From JANXLS01 sp038227045 (GTDB taxonomy: Bacteria > Planctomycetota > SZUA-567 > H5-PLA8), in NCBI GenBank assembly GCA_038227045.1, contig JBBRQD010000005.1:45829-109828 (forward strand): a stretch of DNA of 64,000 nucleotides. Direction: 5' to 3'. The translations under genes were made by a program, and so were the position numbers. The notes beneath the pieces are model-generated. The model did not search any database, was not told where the DNA came from, and saw only the letters and a list, made by a program, of their open reading frames with translations. Shown here in pieces: positions 45,191 through 54,097 of this stretch (positions are counted from its first letter, which is position 1; each line of letters starts with the position of its first letter).

Positions 45191-46494
45191 TCGCAAGTCA
45201 ACTCCGACAGGTTCGAATCGGTATCGGCAAATTTTGGCATTTGAACGAGTGACGAGGCGCCGCCTAGAAAGATCACGTTCAAACTGTACGGAATACCGGA
45301 CAGCAAGCCCGGTGTCAGCATGGACTCTATGATGAGAATCCAAATCAAACAGCCGGTCATCAGTCCGAACAATTGGAGTTCTTCGTCGGCATGGTTCCAG
45401 AGGCTGCGGGCGCTTACCAATGCCCGTTTTGGAATCAGAATGCCGAACAGCACAAATCCCACAATTCCAAGAGTCGACAAATATGCGGTGTACCCGTTGT
45501 GTCCCCATCCAACATCGTTCAAATTGACATATTCGTGCGAATACATAAATGCAAGCCCTTGTCCAAAAACAAAGTTGCCGTCCATCCACGCCAAGAGTTC
45601 GTAATAAATCGCTTCCTCACGTCCATGTCCGGATGAAAAATCGGTAATTCGTCCATGAAGTACAAGGGAAACAATATCCACTTGATTGGGCGCGAGACTG
45701 GTAAAGACGAACCAGAAAACGAACAAACCCACTGCCGTCGGAATCAGGTATTTGAACAACCGGCCCCCGACCAGCACCCAACCGCCGACCAACATCAGCA
45801 ACACCTGAGGAATCCAGAACGAACGTGTTTGCATCAGGACCAGCGCCACGGCCGAAACGCTCAGGCTTACGTGTAAAAAAACCTTAAACGCCAGGCTTTT
45901 GTTAAAGGATTTCAATAAAAAGAAAAACGGAACCACAACGAAGCCCGCGTTCAAAAAACGGATTGTGCGCCAACTGGTTTCTTTGGCTTCCATATTTTCA
46001 AAAAAAGCCACGTATAAGCACTGTCTTACGGATTGTACAAAACACCCGAATACCACAATATACAGTACAATTCGCGCGTCTACGCGGGTGTTGATGCAGC
46101 GCTGACCGATCAGCCACAGGAGCGGCATGTTCAGTGCGTAGCGCGAGAGGCGCAGCACATCGTAGCTTGTGCCCAATTTCGTGTACGATATCAGGAAGCC
46201 TAATGCGATGTCCGCGGATGCCAAGTACCACAGGAATTCGATCGGCTGTTTTCCTTTGCGATTCTGCAGAAACGCCGAGATCAATCCGAATGCAATGAGC
46301 AAATCGAATATATTCAGATAGTAGCCGGTCCTTTCATATCGACTATAAACATAATCCTTCCAATCGGCTGTGATCAAGGCGGTTAGCACGGCAAAAAAAA
46401 GCATCCGCGGACTAAACACTGCAAGGCACACGCCGAGTAATAGACCGGCGTCTAAAACAAATTGCGGATACCCATAGAGTTCAGTTGGATTCAT
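45187..46494 (-). CDS. O-antigen ligase/polymerase-like membrane protein
   Basis: 435 residues with about 11 or 12 hydrophobic helices, the Wzy/WaaL fold. A periplasmic loop carries the family pattern GWGHNGYTAYLSTLGIVGF (His-Asn-x-Tyr), and RFLNAGFVVVPFFFLL and SSGHGREEAIYYELL are typical flanking blocks. It should polymerise or ligate lipid-linked oligosaccharide in the periplasm. It is in the centre of the glycan operon. GTP/ATP-free; no Walker motifs. Confidence 0.85.
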   Translation of the reverse strand: MNPTELYGYPQFVLDAGLLLGVCLAVFSPRMLFFAVLTALITADWKDYVYSRYERTGYYLNIFDLLIAFGLISAFLQNRKGKQPIEFLWYLASADIALGFLISYTKLGTSYDVLRLSRYALNMPLLWLIGQRCINTRVDARIVLYIVVFGCFVQSVRQCLYVAFFENMEAKETSWRTIRFLNAGFVVVPFFFLLKSFNKSLAFKVFLHVSLSVSAVALVLMQTRSFWIPQVLLMLVGGWVLVGGRLFKYLIPTAVGLFVFWFVFTSLAPNQVDIVSLVLHGRITDFSSGHGREEAIYYELLAWMDGNFVFGQGLAFMYSHEYVNLNDVGWGHNGYTAYLSTLGIVGFVLFGILIPKRALVSARSLWNHADEELQLFGLMTGCLIWILIIESMLTPGLLSGIPYSLNVIFLGGASSLVQMPKFADTDSNLSELTCE

Positions 46495-46555
46495 AGTTTG
46501 ATTCTATTGCGGAGCCAATCCTAATCCAAACGCACGTCCGCCGCGCATTCCGGCT

Positions 46556-47452
46556 TTACAATTCTTCTTTTGACGCCTGAATCAAGAACTTCTCCGCGTT
46601 GCGCAATCGCTCCTTGACCCACTCGCAATTCCGAACGTATAACGTGTTGCCGGCAGCGTTGTGCCTTCCGCCGAGACTGCGAAGTAGGTGTTGTCTCGGC
46701 AAGTACTGAAAGGTATCGTATCCCCAACCGAGCATTCGCTGGTGCAACAGTTCCTCATCAAAGCCAAACTTCAATCCTTGGCCATTGGTTTCCATAATGA
46801 CCGCGCAGAGTGTTTCATTGTTTAGGCTGCGCTGTGCGCCGTCGATAACGGCTGTCTCAAATCCCTCCACATCGATTTTTATCACGCGCGGGCATGTTTC
46901 GGAAAGCAATTTATCCAGCGTCGTTACCGGCACCGTGATCTTATCTCGCACCTTCTCGCCGGATTTCAGCACGCGATTCACTGAATCCAGTCCACGAGTG
47001 AATTCCAACGTTCCGCAAGCACCTCCAACGGCACTGCAAAAACAGGTTGCTTTTTCGCTTAGACGATTGAGGTGGACGTTATCCAATAACGTTTCGAACG
47101 TTTCCGGTGCCGGTTCGAAAGCCATGCAATCTGCCCCTGCCACGCCTGCCGCCAACACTGTATATGTGCCCACATTGGCGCCCACATCAACAAACAAGTC
47201 GCCTTTCCGCAACACGTGAACCACGAAGGCCATGTCGGCAAATTCATGCAAGCCCCGATACACATTTCCCGTTGCGCCAGCCATCCCCCGTTTCACCAGC
47301 AATCGCGTGTTTCCAGCAAAGGGCACGGCAACAGGGTAATTCTGTACACGTGTGGCCACTTGCCAGCGAAAAAAGCGGCCCACCGCTCCTGAAGCCGAAC
47401 CGAAGGTCGGTTGGTCCGCGATCAATCCGCGGAAAATTGAAAGAATACCCAT
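46556..47452 (-). CDS. FkbM-family methyltransferase
   Basis: SAM-dependent O-methyltransferase of 298 residues. SAM site DVGANVGTYTVLAAGVAG, then AFEPAPETFETLLDNVHLN and VIKIDVEGFETAVIDGAQRS, the FkbM signature. In glycan operons these methylate sugar hydroxyls. There is a second FkbM gene 1 kb upstream in the same operon, only moderately similar. Confidence 0.93.
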   Translation of the reverse strand: MGILSIFRGLIADQPTFGSASGAVGRFFRWQVATRVQNYPVAVPFAGNTRLLVKRGMAGATGNVYRGLHEFADMAFVVHVLRKGDLFVDVGANVGTYTVLAAGVAGADCMAFEPAPETFETLLDNVHLNRLSEKATCFCSAVGGACGTLEFTRGLDSVNRVLKSGEKVRDKITVPVTTLDKLLSETCPRVIKIDVEGFETAVIDGAQRSLNNETLCAVIMETNGQGLKFGFDEELLHQRMLGWGYDTFQYLPRQHLLRSLGGRHNAAGNTLYVRNCEWVKERLRNAEKFLIQASKEEL

Positions 47453-47488
47453 GCTTAAAATGCATTCCCTAAGAGGGAGTTTTAAAAG

Positions 47489-48262
47489 CTATGAAACGAA
47501 AACTTCCAGAGCGCGGCGTGCGGGGTTGAACTTATGGAGCAGCCTTTGCAAAGTAGACAATGCCGGATGTTTTTCTTTTACGCCTGCCGCCACGATTTTC
47601 CGTTTCAATCGCGCCATATCGATAACATAGGGCTTCTGCAACCGGCCGCTTCCGGAGATCGACGCCGAATGAATTCGAAACTCCCCCAAAACCTTGTGGC
47701 ATATTTTGAACGACGCGCCTGCCAGAAGCATGTCGATCAGTTGTTCAAAATCCCAACAGGTGTGGTTTTCGATATTGAACTTATTCAACACTCGCCGACG
47801 AAAGAACGTGGCCTGTTGAATGGCCGTCGCCGTGCCCGCCAAAATGGACTCTGGCGTAAAGGACCAGGAAAGCGTTTTCCGAAGCCTGGGCTTTCCATTT
47901 TCGTCGATAATTTTCGCCGCGCCCAACAAGACATCCACATCCTGATTTTCTTCGAAAAACTCCAGCACCCAATTCAATGCGCCGGGCGCAAAGCGGTCGT
48001 CGGAGTTCAAATAGCCGTACACGTCCGCGTCGCACGCGGCGAAGCCTTTATTCAAGCCGTCCGCCGGTCCCTTGTCAGGTTCCATGATAATCGTATCAAA
48101 ACGGCCCTTTTGCGACTGGATCAATTCGCGTGAGCCGTCGTTGCTGCCAGGGTCCACGATAACGTAACGAAGTTTGGACTCGTCATTGACCCGTACAGAT
48201 TCGATTGCCTCGCTCAAATAGCGGACTTGATTGAAGGAAATCGTGACGATACCGAGCGTCAT
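47489..48262 (-). CDS. Glycosyltransferase family 2
   Basis: 257 residues, GT-A fold. LGIVTISFNQVRYLSEAIESV is the N-terminal nucleotide-sugar strand; YVIVDPGSNDGSRELI and GYLNSDDRFAPGALNWVLEF hold the acidic and DxD-like (NSDD) residues. It probably adds one sugar to the lipid-linked repeat. It is 37 nt from the FkbM gene downstream. Confidence 0.93.
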   Translation of the reverse strand: MTLGIVTISFNQVRYLSEAIESVRVNDESKLRYVIVDPGSNDGSRELIQSQKGRFDTIIMEPDKGPADGLNKGFAACDADVYGYLNSDDRFAPGALNWVLEFFEENQDVDVLLGAAKIIDENGKPRLRKTLSWSFTPESILAGTATAIQQATFFRRRVLNKFNIENHTCWDFEQLIDMLLAGASFKICHKVLGEFRIHSASISGSGRLQKPYVIDMARLKRKIVAAGVKEKHPALSTLQRLLHKFNPARRALEVFVS

Positions 48263-48413
48263 AATTTATCGGTATCCCACCGGGAATTCTTGCGCAACGG
48301 CCGGTCTTCGCGCAAGGAAAACACATCGTCCTGAATTATCGTCACGTCCAGCTAACGACAGGCGACCGATTGCCGCGCCTGTTGGGAGCATGGCCTTGTT
48401 CCATTTGCGCAAT

Positions 48414-49364
48414 CTACGGTGCTCCGAACTTCGGGGAAGCAGGCGGCTTGAGGCGCAGTTTTTTTTCGACATCGTCCGACCGGCATTTTTTTGCGGTTAG
48501 ATAATCGGCGTTCGTTCCTGGTAGATCACCAGGCACCGGCCTGACACCGGCAAACGGATGTATCTCCCAAAAAAAGTCGTAGCCGAAGCCGCGCAACACG
48601 TCCTGCACATTCCGCGCGGTCATTCCCCGGCTCTTCAGACAGTCCATGTTTATTTCGAAGAGGATCAATGGCGCGTCGGCCGCACCCAACATCCGGGCAC
48701 CTCCTTTGAACACGTCCGCTTCGTAACCTTCGACGTCGATCTTGAGGACATCGATCCGGCGAATTTCTTCTTCCGCGGCGAAAGCGTCCAACGTACTCAT
48801 GGGGCAAATGGACATTTTGGCGTCGTCACGGCCCAACGACACGGCGCTGCTGTGTGCGTTGGATAGTCCGGAAAATGTATACAGATTCAAACTGCCGGAC
48901 TGAGCGCCCAGCGCCAGGTGCGACAATTTTACGCGGTCTTCGAACGCGTTTAAGCGCAGGTTGTCGCGGTTGTGTTCGAGAATCGCGGGTTGAGGTTCGA
49001 AGGCGTAGACCTTGCCTGGCGCGCCGACGAGTTTGGCGAACAAGGTCGTATACCAGCCAAAATTTGCGCCGATGTCGAAGACGATATCGCCGGGCTGAAT
49101 CAGCCTCTTGAAGACGGCGGTATTCGCGGGTTCGTATTCGCCGAAGAGATACACGCCGCCGTAAATCGGGTCGGCGTGCATGGCGAACTTCAGGTTTTCT
49201 CGAGTTATCACAACCGCACCCACGGGGATGCCGGAGGAATCGGGCATGAGCCAGCGCGAGAGCAACCCTCTGCCTCTCTTAAAAGGATATTTTCTAAAGA
49301 TGGCGTGCAGAATGCTCAAATCGGATAACGACTCATGCCGTGGCGTTCGTGGAATTTTTTCCAA
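48414..49364 (-). CDS. FkbM-family methyltransferase
   Basis: About 316 residues. SAM site FDIGANFGWYTTLFAKLVGA, AFEPQPAILEHNRDNLRLNA and VLKIDVEGYEADVFKGGARM define the family. The start is unsure: TTG 49364 would overlap the flippase gene by 32 nt; TTG 49319 keeps the conserved LHAIFRKYPFKRGRG N-terminus. The 3' tail (DVEKKLRLKPPASPKFGAP) is unusual. Confidence 0.9.
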   Translation of the reverse strand: MEKIPRTPRHESLSDLSILHAIFRKYPFKRGRGLLSRWLMPDSSGIPVGAVVITRENLKFAMHADPIYGGVYLFGEYEPANTAVFKRLIQPGDIVFDIGANFGWYTTLFAKLVGAPGKVYAFEPQPAILEHNRDNLRLNAFEDRVKLSHLALGAQSGSLNLYTFSGLSNAHSSAVSLGRDDAKMSICPMSTLDAFAAEEEIRRIDVLKIDVEGYEADVFKGGARMLGAADAPLILFEINMDCLKSRGMTARNVQDVLRGFGYDFFWEIHPFAGVRPVPGDLPGTNADYLTAKKCRSDDVEKKLRLKPPASPKFGAP

Positions 49365-50700
49365 AGCGGAAATTCAACAGCAACAGCGTGGCGGCGAGGT
49401 TCACTGCGTACGCCGCCGCGCGAGCGAGCGACAATCCGTCGGAGCCGTAAGCCACCAGCAACCGAGTCAAGCCGTAATACGTGCCGCCCCACATTGCGGT
49501 AATAATGCAGGCGAGCCACATGCTGCGTGCGGCGATCACCATGTTGGCCGCGGGCATTTGCAATGCAGCCAGGCAAGCGCCTATGGCGGCGAAACACAGC
49601 GTTTTCCATCCGCCTGCGAATCCGCTGCCATAAAGCCCCATAATAAAGGGGCTGAGAACGCAGATGCACACCGTCAGGGGCACGGCGGCCCACGCCGTGA
49701 CACGCATGGCCGCACGCATTATTTTGCGCGCCGGGACGTCGTCTTCATCCGCGGGGAGTTTGGCGCGCCCGGCCAATATGGGCAACAACGCCTGATTGGA
49801 GATGCCCGGAATAAAGAGCATCAGGCTGAACCATAAATTGGCGGCATTGAAAATGCCCAATTGGGAATAGCCGCCGGGTTGGGCGGCCAGCAACGTGTTA
49901 CATTCCCATGACACCGGCGCGATCAAACTGCTGGATAGCAATGCGGGCAGGGAAAATTGCAGGACGACGCGCCATTCGCTAACCGCATTCGATCCGTCCC
50001 ATTCGATATGCTCGCGGCGACAGACGGCGCGCAAGGCCAGAAGATTGAACGCACAGAGTAACAGTTGGCTCGCGCCCAGTGCCCAGACGGTGCCCTCCAA
50101 TCCGCGCCAAAGCACGCCGGTCAAGATCAGCGGCACGGTAAAAAAGCCGGCGCACAAATTGACTTTTGCGATCGTTCGAAAGGCTTCGAGGCCCGCAAGG
50201 ATGCCAGTCAGTGTGCCGTTGATGGCGTTCAAAAAAACGAACGCTATGCCGATGCGCAGCAGCCCGCCCAATTCGGGCGCTTCCAGTTTCTGAAAGGCAA
50301 TTTGGGGTGCCAAGAAGAGAATGACGCATGAAACGGCGGCAGCCGCGATGAGTGTTGCCAGACACACCAGCGCGATCATGCGGCCGGTGCGGTGCGGGTC
50401 GCGTGCGCGGAATTCGGCGACAAATTTGGTCGCGGTCATGCTCATGCTGAAACCGGCAAAAATGCCAAACATGTCCAGCGTGCTTTGGACCATGCCGAGC
50501 TTGCCGAAGCCTTCCTTGCCCAAAATTCGCGCGAGCAAAAACCCCGCCACGAACATGGAACCGCGGGAAATGATGGCGCCAGCCAACGACCAGAACGCGC
50601 CATGTGCCAAACGGGATCCGCTTGGCGAATCTTTAATGCGCGCCGCAAAGCGGCGCACAAACGCTGGCATGAACGCCAAAAATGGTGTTTGAGGATTCAA
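49333..50700 (-). CDS. Lipid-linked oligosaccharide flippase (Wzx/MATE-like)
   Basis: 455 residues with 12-14 hydrophobic helices of the polysaccharide-transport/MVF fold: GAFWSLAGAIISRGSMFVAGF and KLGMVQSTLDMFGIFAGFSM near the start. It should translocate the undecaprenyl-linked repeat unit. First gene of the minus-strand operon; 260 nt upstream is an AT-rich gap facing the DUF1802 gene. Confidence 0.92.
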   Translation of the reverse strand: MNPQTPFLAFMPAFVRRFAARIKDSPSGSRLAHGAFWSLAGAIISRGSMFVAGFLLARILGKEGFGKLGMVQSTLDMFGIFAGFSMSMTATKFVAEFRARDPHRTGRMIALVCLATLIAAAAVSCVILFLAPQIAFQKLEAPELGGLLRIGIAFVFLNAINGTLTGILAGLEAFRTIAKVNLCAGFFTVPLILTGVLWRGLEGTVWALGASQLLLCAFNLLALRAVCRREHIEWDGSNAVSEWRVVLQFSLPALLSSSLIAPVSWECNTLLAAQPGGYSQLGIFNAANLWFSLMLFIPGISNQALLPILAGRAKLPADEDDVPARKIMRAAMRVTAWAAVPLTVCICVLSPFIMGLYGSGFAGGWKTLCFAAIGACLAALQMPAANMVIAARSMWLACIITAMWGGTYYGLTRLLVAYGSDGLSLARAAAYAVNLAATLLLLNFRFGKNSTNATA

Positions 50701-50962
50701 TTCAAGTTATGCCGAGATTGAATCCCGGTCAGATGGTTTTGATATCTTTGGACATACTCCGTCTCCGTCAACTCGCATAAGTTATTATTGCAAACTAATA
50801 TACTATTATGACTTACATTAAAAATTGCGCTGAAAGCATAGTTCTTTCATCACTTTTTGTCAACGCTTGAATAATTGGATTCAAATGGGGAAGTTACCCG
50901 CTGGAATTCCGCACAACTCACCGCTAAACTGTGTGTTGGACAAGTGCATCGGAGAACAGTTT
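50701..50962. other. AT-rich divergent intergenic region
   Basis: 262 nt between the flippase start and the DUF1802 gene. Around 50780-50830 it is markedly AT-rich (TTATTATTGCAAACTAATAT) compared with the 58% or so GC of neighbours. It is the natural place for the glycan-operon promoter and the DUF1802 promoter, but no pair of boxes was good enough to name. Confidence 0.45.
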
Positions 50963-51544
50963 ATGTCTGGCGAAGTCAATCTGAAAAGCAATATTGCGTT
51001 GAAAGAATGGGCCATCGTCTGTGACGAAGTGCTTGCGGGCAAACAGGTGGCACTGTTGCGCAAGGGCGGGATTCTGGAGCAGAAAAAAGGCTTTGCGATC
51101 GAGCACGAAACATTCTTCTTCTATCCCAACACCGAGCATCAGAGCCGCGAACAACTCAAGCCGGTGTTTCATGCGCGGCTCGATTCGTACGGCCCACCTG
51201 CGCGCGTCTCGGGCAAAATCACGATCGCGGGATTCGGCCGCGTTGTCGACATTGTCAAGACAACGGACGGCGCCAAGCTCCGCGCTCTTGAACCGATTAC
51301 ATGCTGGACGCAGGCGCTCTTCGACATGCGTATCAATTACAAACCCGAGAAGCCCAATTTTGTCGTGACGGTGCGCGCGTACACGCTGCCGCGGAGCATT
51401 GAAGTTCCGTATCACGAAGATTATGCGGGCTGCCATTCGTGGGTGCCGCTGAAGCAGGAACTTGACGCAACCGGAACGCCGGTGCTTTCCGACGAGGCGT
51501 TCGAAGCGGCGCGGGCGGCGGTGTTGAAGATTGTGAGAGAATAG
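50963..51544 (+). CDS. DUF1802 family protein
   Basis: 193 residues matching the DUF1802 pattern: ALKEWAIVCDEVLAGKQVAL, LRKGGILEQKKGF, FFFYPNTEHQSREQLKP and CHSWVPLKQEL near the C-terminus. Function unknown; the family is found in diverse bacteria and archaea and is usually annotated without activity. ATG 50963 is preceded by GGAG 8 nt upstream; an upstream extension to 50867 is not supported. Confidence 0.85.
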   Translation: MSGEVNLKSNIALKEWAIVCDEVLAGKQVALLRKGGILEQKKGFAIEHETFFFYPNTEHQSREQLKPVFHARLDSYGPPARVSGKITIAGFGRVVDIVKTTDGAKLRALEPITCWTQALFDMRINYKPEKPNFVVTVRAYTLPRSIEVPYHEDYAGCHSWVPLKQELDATGTPVLSDEAFEAARAAVLKIVRE

Positions 51545-51597
51545 ATTGTCTTCGTGAGAGAAAACGAATATCGAACTATGAACGGCGGTGGGCGGTC

Positions 51598-52167
51598 ATG
51601 AATTTGGTTTTGATCGGATTACGAGGCAGCGGCAAGTCCACGGTCGGCCGAATCCTGGCTGAGCGGATCAGGTGGACGTTTGCCGATACCGACGGAATCG
51701 TAGAAGCCCGTGCGGGCATGACGATCCGCGAACTCTTTGAAAAGAACGGCGAGGCCGCGTTCCGAAAATTGGAATCGGAGGCCGTGCTCGAATGCGCGGC
51801 GGCGGACTGCGCGGTGATTGCGACGGGCGGCGGCGCGGTCCTCGATCCGAACAATGCCGCGGCGTTGAAACGCAACGGCTTTGTCGTGCACCTGACCGCC
51901 GAACCGGCGGAATTGTGGCGCCGCATCCTGCAGGATAAAGGATCGCTCGAAGGCCGCCCGAAACTCGTTGCCACCGCGACTTCAGGCATCGACGAACTGA
52001 AAATCCTGATGCTTGCGCGCGCCGGCGTGTATGCTCAGGTGCGTGACGCCGAAGTCGACGTGGAGGACCGCACTCCCATCGAAGTCGCCGACGCGGTGCT
52101 GGTGCTGATGCGCGCGCACGGCGTCATTAAGAATTGCAGCGGCAGAATGGATACTCCCAATTTATGA
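51598..52167 (+). CDS. aroK: Shikimate kinase
   Basis: Phosphorylates shikimate to shikimate-3-phosphate in the aromatic amino acid pathway. Walker A GLRGSGKST (7-15), ADTDGIVEARAGMTI with the shikimate Asp, and ATGGGAVLD. 189 residues. The stop overlaps the next gene as ATGA. The C-terminal 20 residues (GVIKNCSGRMDTPNL) extend past the family norm into the junction. Confidence 0.93.
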   Translation: MNLVLIGLRGSGKSTVGRILAERIRWTFADTDGIVEARAGMTIRELFEKNGEAAFRKLESEAVLECAAADCAVIATGGGAVLDPNNAAALKRNGFVVHLTAEPAELWRRILQDKGSLEGRPKLVATATSGIDELKILMLARAGVYAQVRDAEVDVEDRTPIEVADAVLVLMRAHGVIKNCSGRMDTPNL

Positions 52168-52586
52168 GCCACGAAAAAGCGAAGCAGCGCATTGTCACGT
52201 TTAAAGTCGAGGACGAGTTCGCGGCGTTTCTCGACAGCATGCCGAACAAGTCGGAGTTCATCCGCAAAGCGCTGCTGGCGGCGCTGATGGAACCGTGTCC
52301 GGTGTGCAATGGAAAGGGCAGCGTGCCGCGCAGCCTGCGCGCCGATCTGCAAAAAATCTTCGCCGAGCGCGAGTTCGTTCCATGCTCGCATTGCGGCTAC
52401 GATTTTCCACTCGACGCCGAGAAGCAGCGCAAGGGCGACCACGACAAAGCGCGCCTCGGGCAGTACATGAATGGCGGCGAATTTTATTGCGACGATTGTT
52501 ACCCGAAAACGCTACCGTGCGGGGATTGCGGCGAACATGTCGCGGGGAAGCGGATGGCCGGGCACATGCTTAAGCACGCCAAATAA
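52164..52586 (+). CDS. Ribbon-helix-helix plus zinc-ribbon protein
   Basis: 140 residues. The N-terminus (RIVTFKVEDEFAAFLDSMP and NKSEFIRKALLAALM) looks like a ribbon-helix-helix DNA-binding fold. Four CxxC pairs follow: Cys45/48, 74/77, 109/112 and 119/122, of which CPVCNGKG is a DnaJ-like zinc-knuckle. It is probably a small metal-containing regulator. Translation is coupled to aroK through the ATGA overlap. No characterised homologue is recognised. Confidence 0.75.
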   Translation: MSHEKAKQRIVTFKVEDEFAAFLDSMPNKSEFIRKALLAALMEPCPVCNGKGSVPRSLRADLQKIFAEREFVPCSHCGYDFPLDAEKQRKGDHDKARLGQYMNGGEFYCDDCYPKTLPCGDCGEHVAGKRMAGHMLKHAK

Positions 52587-52587
52587 A

Positions 52588-52664
52588 CCGGTTTCAAGTT
52601 CCAGGTTTCAAGTTTCAGGTTGAATACGCTTGAATTTGAAGCCTGAAACCTGAAACCTGAAACC
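52588..52664. repeat. TTTCAGG-type inverted interspersed repeat, copy 3
   Basis: Left arm 52588-52621 (CCGGTTTCAAGTTCCAGGTT then TCAAGTTTCAGGTT) and right arm 52641-52664 (GCCTGAAACCTGAAACCTG) form a hairpin with a 19-nt loop, followed by CTTTTTT. The T-run gives this copy terminator-like form. It ends 7 nt before the histidine kinase start. Confidence 0.82.
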
Positions 52665-52671
52665 CTTTTTT

Positions 52672-53433
52672 ATGGCCCATCAATCAAAGAACAAAAAACA
52701 GCTTGAGCGCGAGGCGCGGCTGGAGAAGGCGACGCGGCTTGCTTACATCGGCACGCTGGCCTCCGGTTTGGCTCATGAAATTCGCAGCCCGCTCAGCGCG
52801 ATAAAGCTCAATCTCGATCTCTTGCGTGAGGATCGCGGATCGGTTGATTCCAGCCGGCGCGACGATTTCGACAATCGCCTGGGCTTGATTTCGCGCGAAG
52901 TCGATGGACTGCAGGAGTTGCTTTCGGAATTCTTGGCGTTTGCAAAACCGCCAGCGATGGAGCTGTTGCCGACGGACATGAACCGCCTGCTGGAGGACGT
53001 GGTTCAATTTGTCGCGCCGTCCTGCGAGCGCCGGCAGATTCGGATCGAGCGAAATTTTCAAAAGAATCTGTATCCGATTCCGCTGGACCAGCACCAATTC
53101 GGGCGCGGGGTGATTTTGAATTTGCTGACCAACGCCATGGAGCAACTGGGGGATCACGGCACCATTTCTCTGCGCACGCGCGAGACGCCGGATTTCGTCG
53201 AAGTGAGCGTGGAGGACAACGGCGGCGGCGTGTCGCCCGAACACGAAGCGCGCATCTTCGAGATCTTCTTTTCGACGAAAGAACACGGCACCGGCCTGGG
53301 CCTGGCGATTGCGCGGCGGATCGTTCAAGAACATGGCGGCGAATTGATGCTTGAAAACCACCTGAAGCGCGGAGCCGCGTTTGTTGCGCGGTTGCCCAAG
53401 AGCAAGATTCTGGAATTGAAGGACCGGCGATAG
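52672..53433 (+). CDS. Sensor histidine kinase without membrane segment
   Basis: 253-residue cytoplasmic kinase: HisKA with His35 in LASGLAHEIRSPLSAIKLNL, then HATPase with NLLTNAMEQLGDHG, VEDNGGGVSPEHE, IFEIFFSTKEHGTGLGLAIA. There is no input or transmembrane domain, so it must sense internally or be driven by a partner. No response regulator gene is adjacent. Likely a NtrB/AtoS-type sensor core. Confidence 0.9.
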   Translation: MAHQSKNKKQLEREARLEKATRLAYIGTLASGLAHEIRSPLSAIKLNLDLLREDRGSVDSSRRDDFDNRLGLISREVDGLQELLSEFLAFAKPPAMELLPTDMNRLLEDVVQFVAPSCERRQIRIERNFQKNLYPIPLDQHQFGRGVILNLLTNAMEQLGDHGTISLRTRETPDFVEVSVEDNGGGVSPEHEARIFEIFFSTKEHGTGLGLAIARRIVQEHGGELMLENHLKRGAAFVARLPKSKILELKDRR

Positions 53434-53541
53434 AAAGCTGGCCACTGGAATTGAAATGATGAATGTTTGATGAAGAAAAATGGAATTCTTTCGTCTGTTC
53501 TTGTATCCATTATTTTGATACGGTTTAAGGAGATTGCACAG

Positions 53542-53889
53542 ATGCGCATGCTTAAGTTTGTGTTTCCGATGATCTTGGCGTTGGGTGTTGGAGCGGGCGT
53601 GAGCGCCGCTGAAAAAGAAAACAAGCCTGCGGACGAAAAAGCTCAAGATCAGACGGGCACTATTTCCGGCACGCTTCACCTGCCCGAAAAGGAAGCGCCG
53701 CGCGGCTGCGTGGCGGCGCTGCATCAGCCTGGCACAACAAAGGGCGAAGAGAGCATATTTTTTCTATTCGCCGATGGCTCCACCGAGAAGAAATTAAAAG
53801 ACCTCGCCAAGAAAGGCGCCAATGTGACGGTGTCAGGCTCCATCACGAAGGATGGGTATCGCGTGACGGCTATTTCGAATTCGAAATAG
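53542..53889 (+). CDS. Small secreted protein, unknown function
   Basis: 115 residues: signal peptide (KFVFPMILALGVGAGVSA) then a mature part with GTISGTLHLPEKEAP and a C-terminal VTVSGSITKDGYRVTAISN, suggesting a beta-barrel of OB-like type. No enzymatic motif. AAGGAG is 9 nt before ATG 53542; an upstream extension to 53467 would put a second hydrophobic stretch before the signal. Confidence 0.7.
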   Translation: MRMLKFVFPMILALGVGAGVSAAEKENKPADEKAQDQTGTISGTLHLPEKEAPRGCVAALHQPGTTKGEESIFFLFADGSTEKKLKDLAKKGANVTVSGSITKDGYRVTAISNSK

Positions 53890-53901
53890 CGTCCTGTTGA
53901 A

Positions 53902-54067
53902 AGAGCGTGTACAAGAAGTGGACGCGGCCTCAAACCGGCGCTTTTTGTCCGGCTCTTCGTCGCGTCAAAAAAGCCGTATCTCCATTCCGATACGGCCTTT
54001 TTGGCGCGCCTCGATCCGAACAAAAATCGCTCGGTTTGAGCCTCGCGCCACTTCTTGTACACGCTCT
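53902..54067. repeat. 166-nt long imperfect palindrome (hairpin element B)
   Basis: The ends are 20-nt perfect inverted copies: AGAGCGTGTACAAGAAGTGG at 53902-53921 and its complement at 54048-54067. Further inward the arms still match with small mismatches (CTCAAACC, TTTTTGT/CCGG blocks) down to an 8-bp GCCGTATC/GATACGGC apex. It lies 30 nt before tdh. Same length and architecture as element A at 8338, but no clear primary sequence identity except the CGTATC apex word. Confidence 0.87.
53973..54002 (+). terminator. Apex hairpin of element B, terminator-like
   Basis: GCCGTATC (53973-53980) pairs with GATACGGC (53989-53996) over an 8-nt loop, followed by CTTTTT, with AAAAAA on the other side. 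It could terminate transcription in either direction between the small secreted protein gene and tdh. Confidence 0.6.
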
Positions 54068-54097
54068 AAGAGACGACCGATTCGGAGCCGCTCAAAA

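Noticed and set aside
39249..50700. Defence island or prophage in the accessory glycan region
   Set aside because: All genes are assigned to glycan synthesis, modification or export; no nuclease, integrase or phage structural gene.
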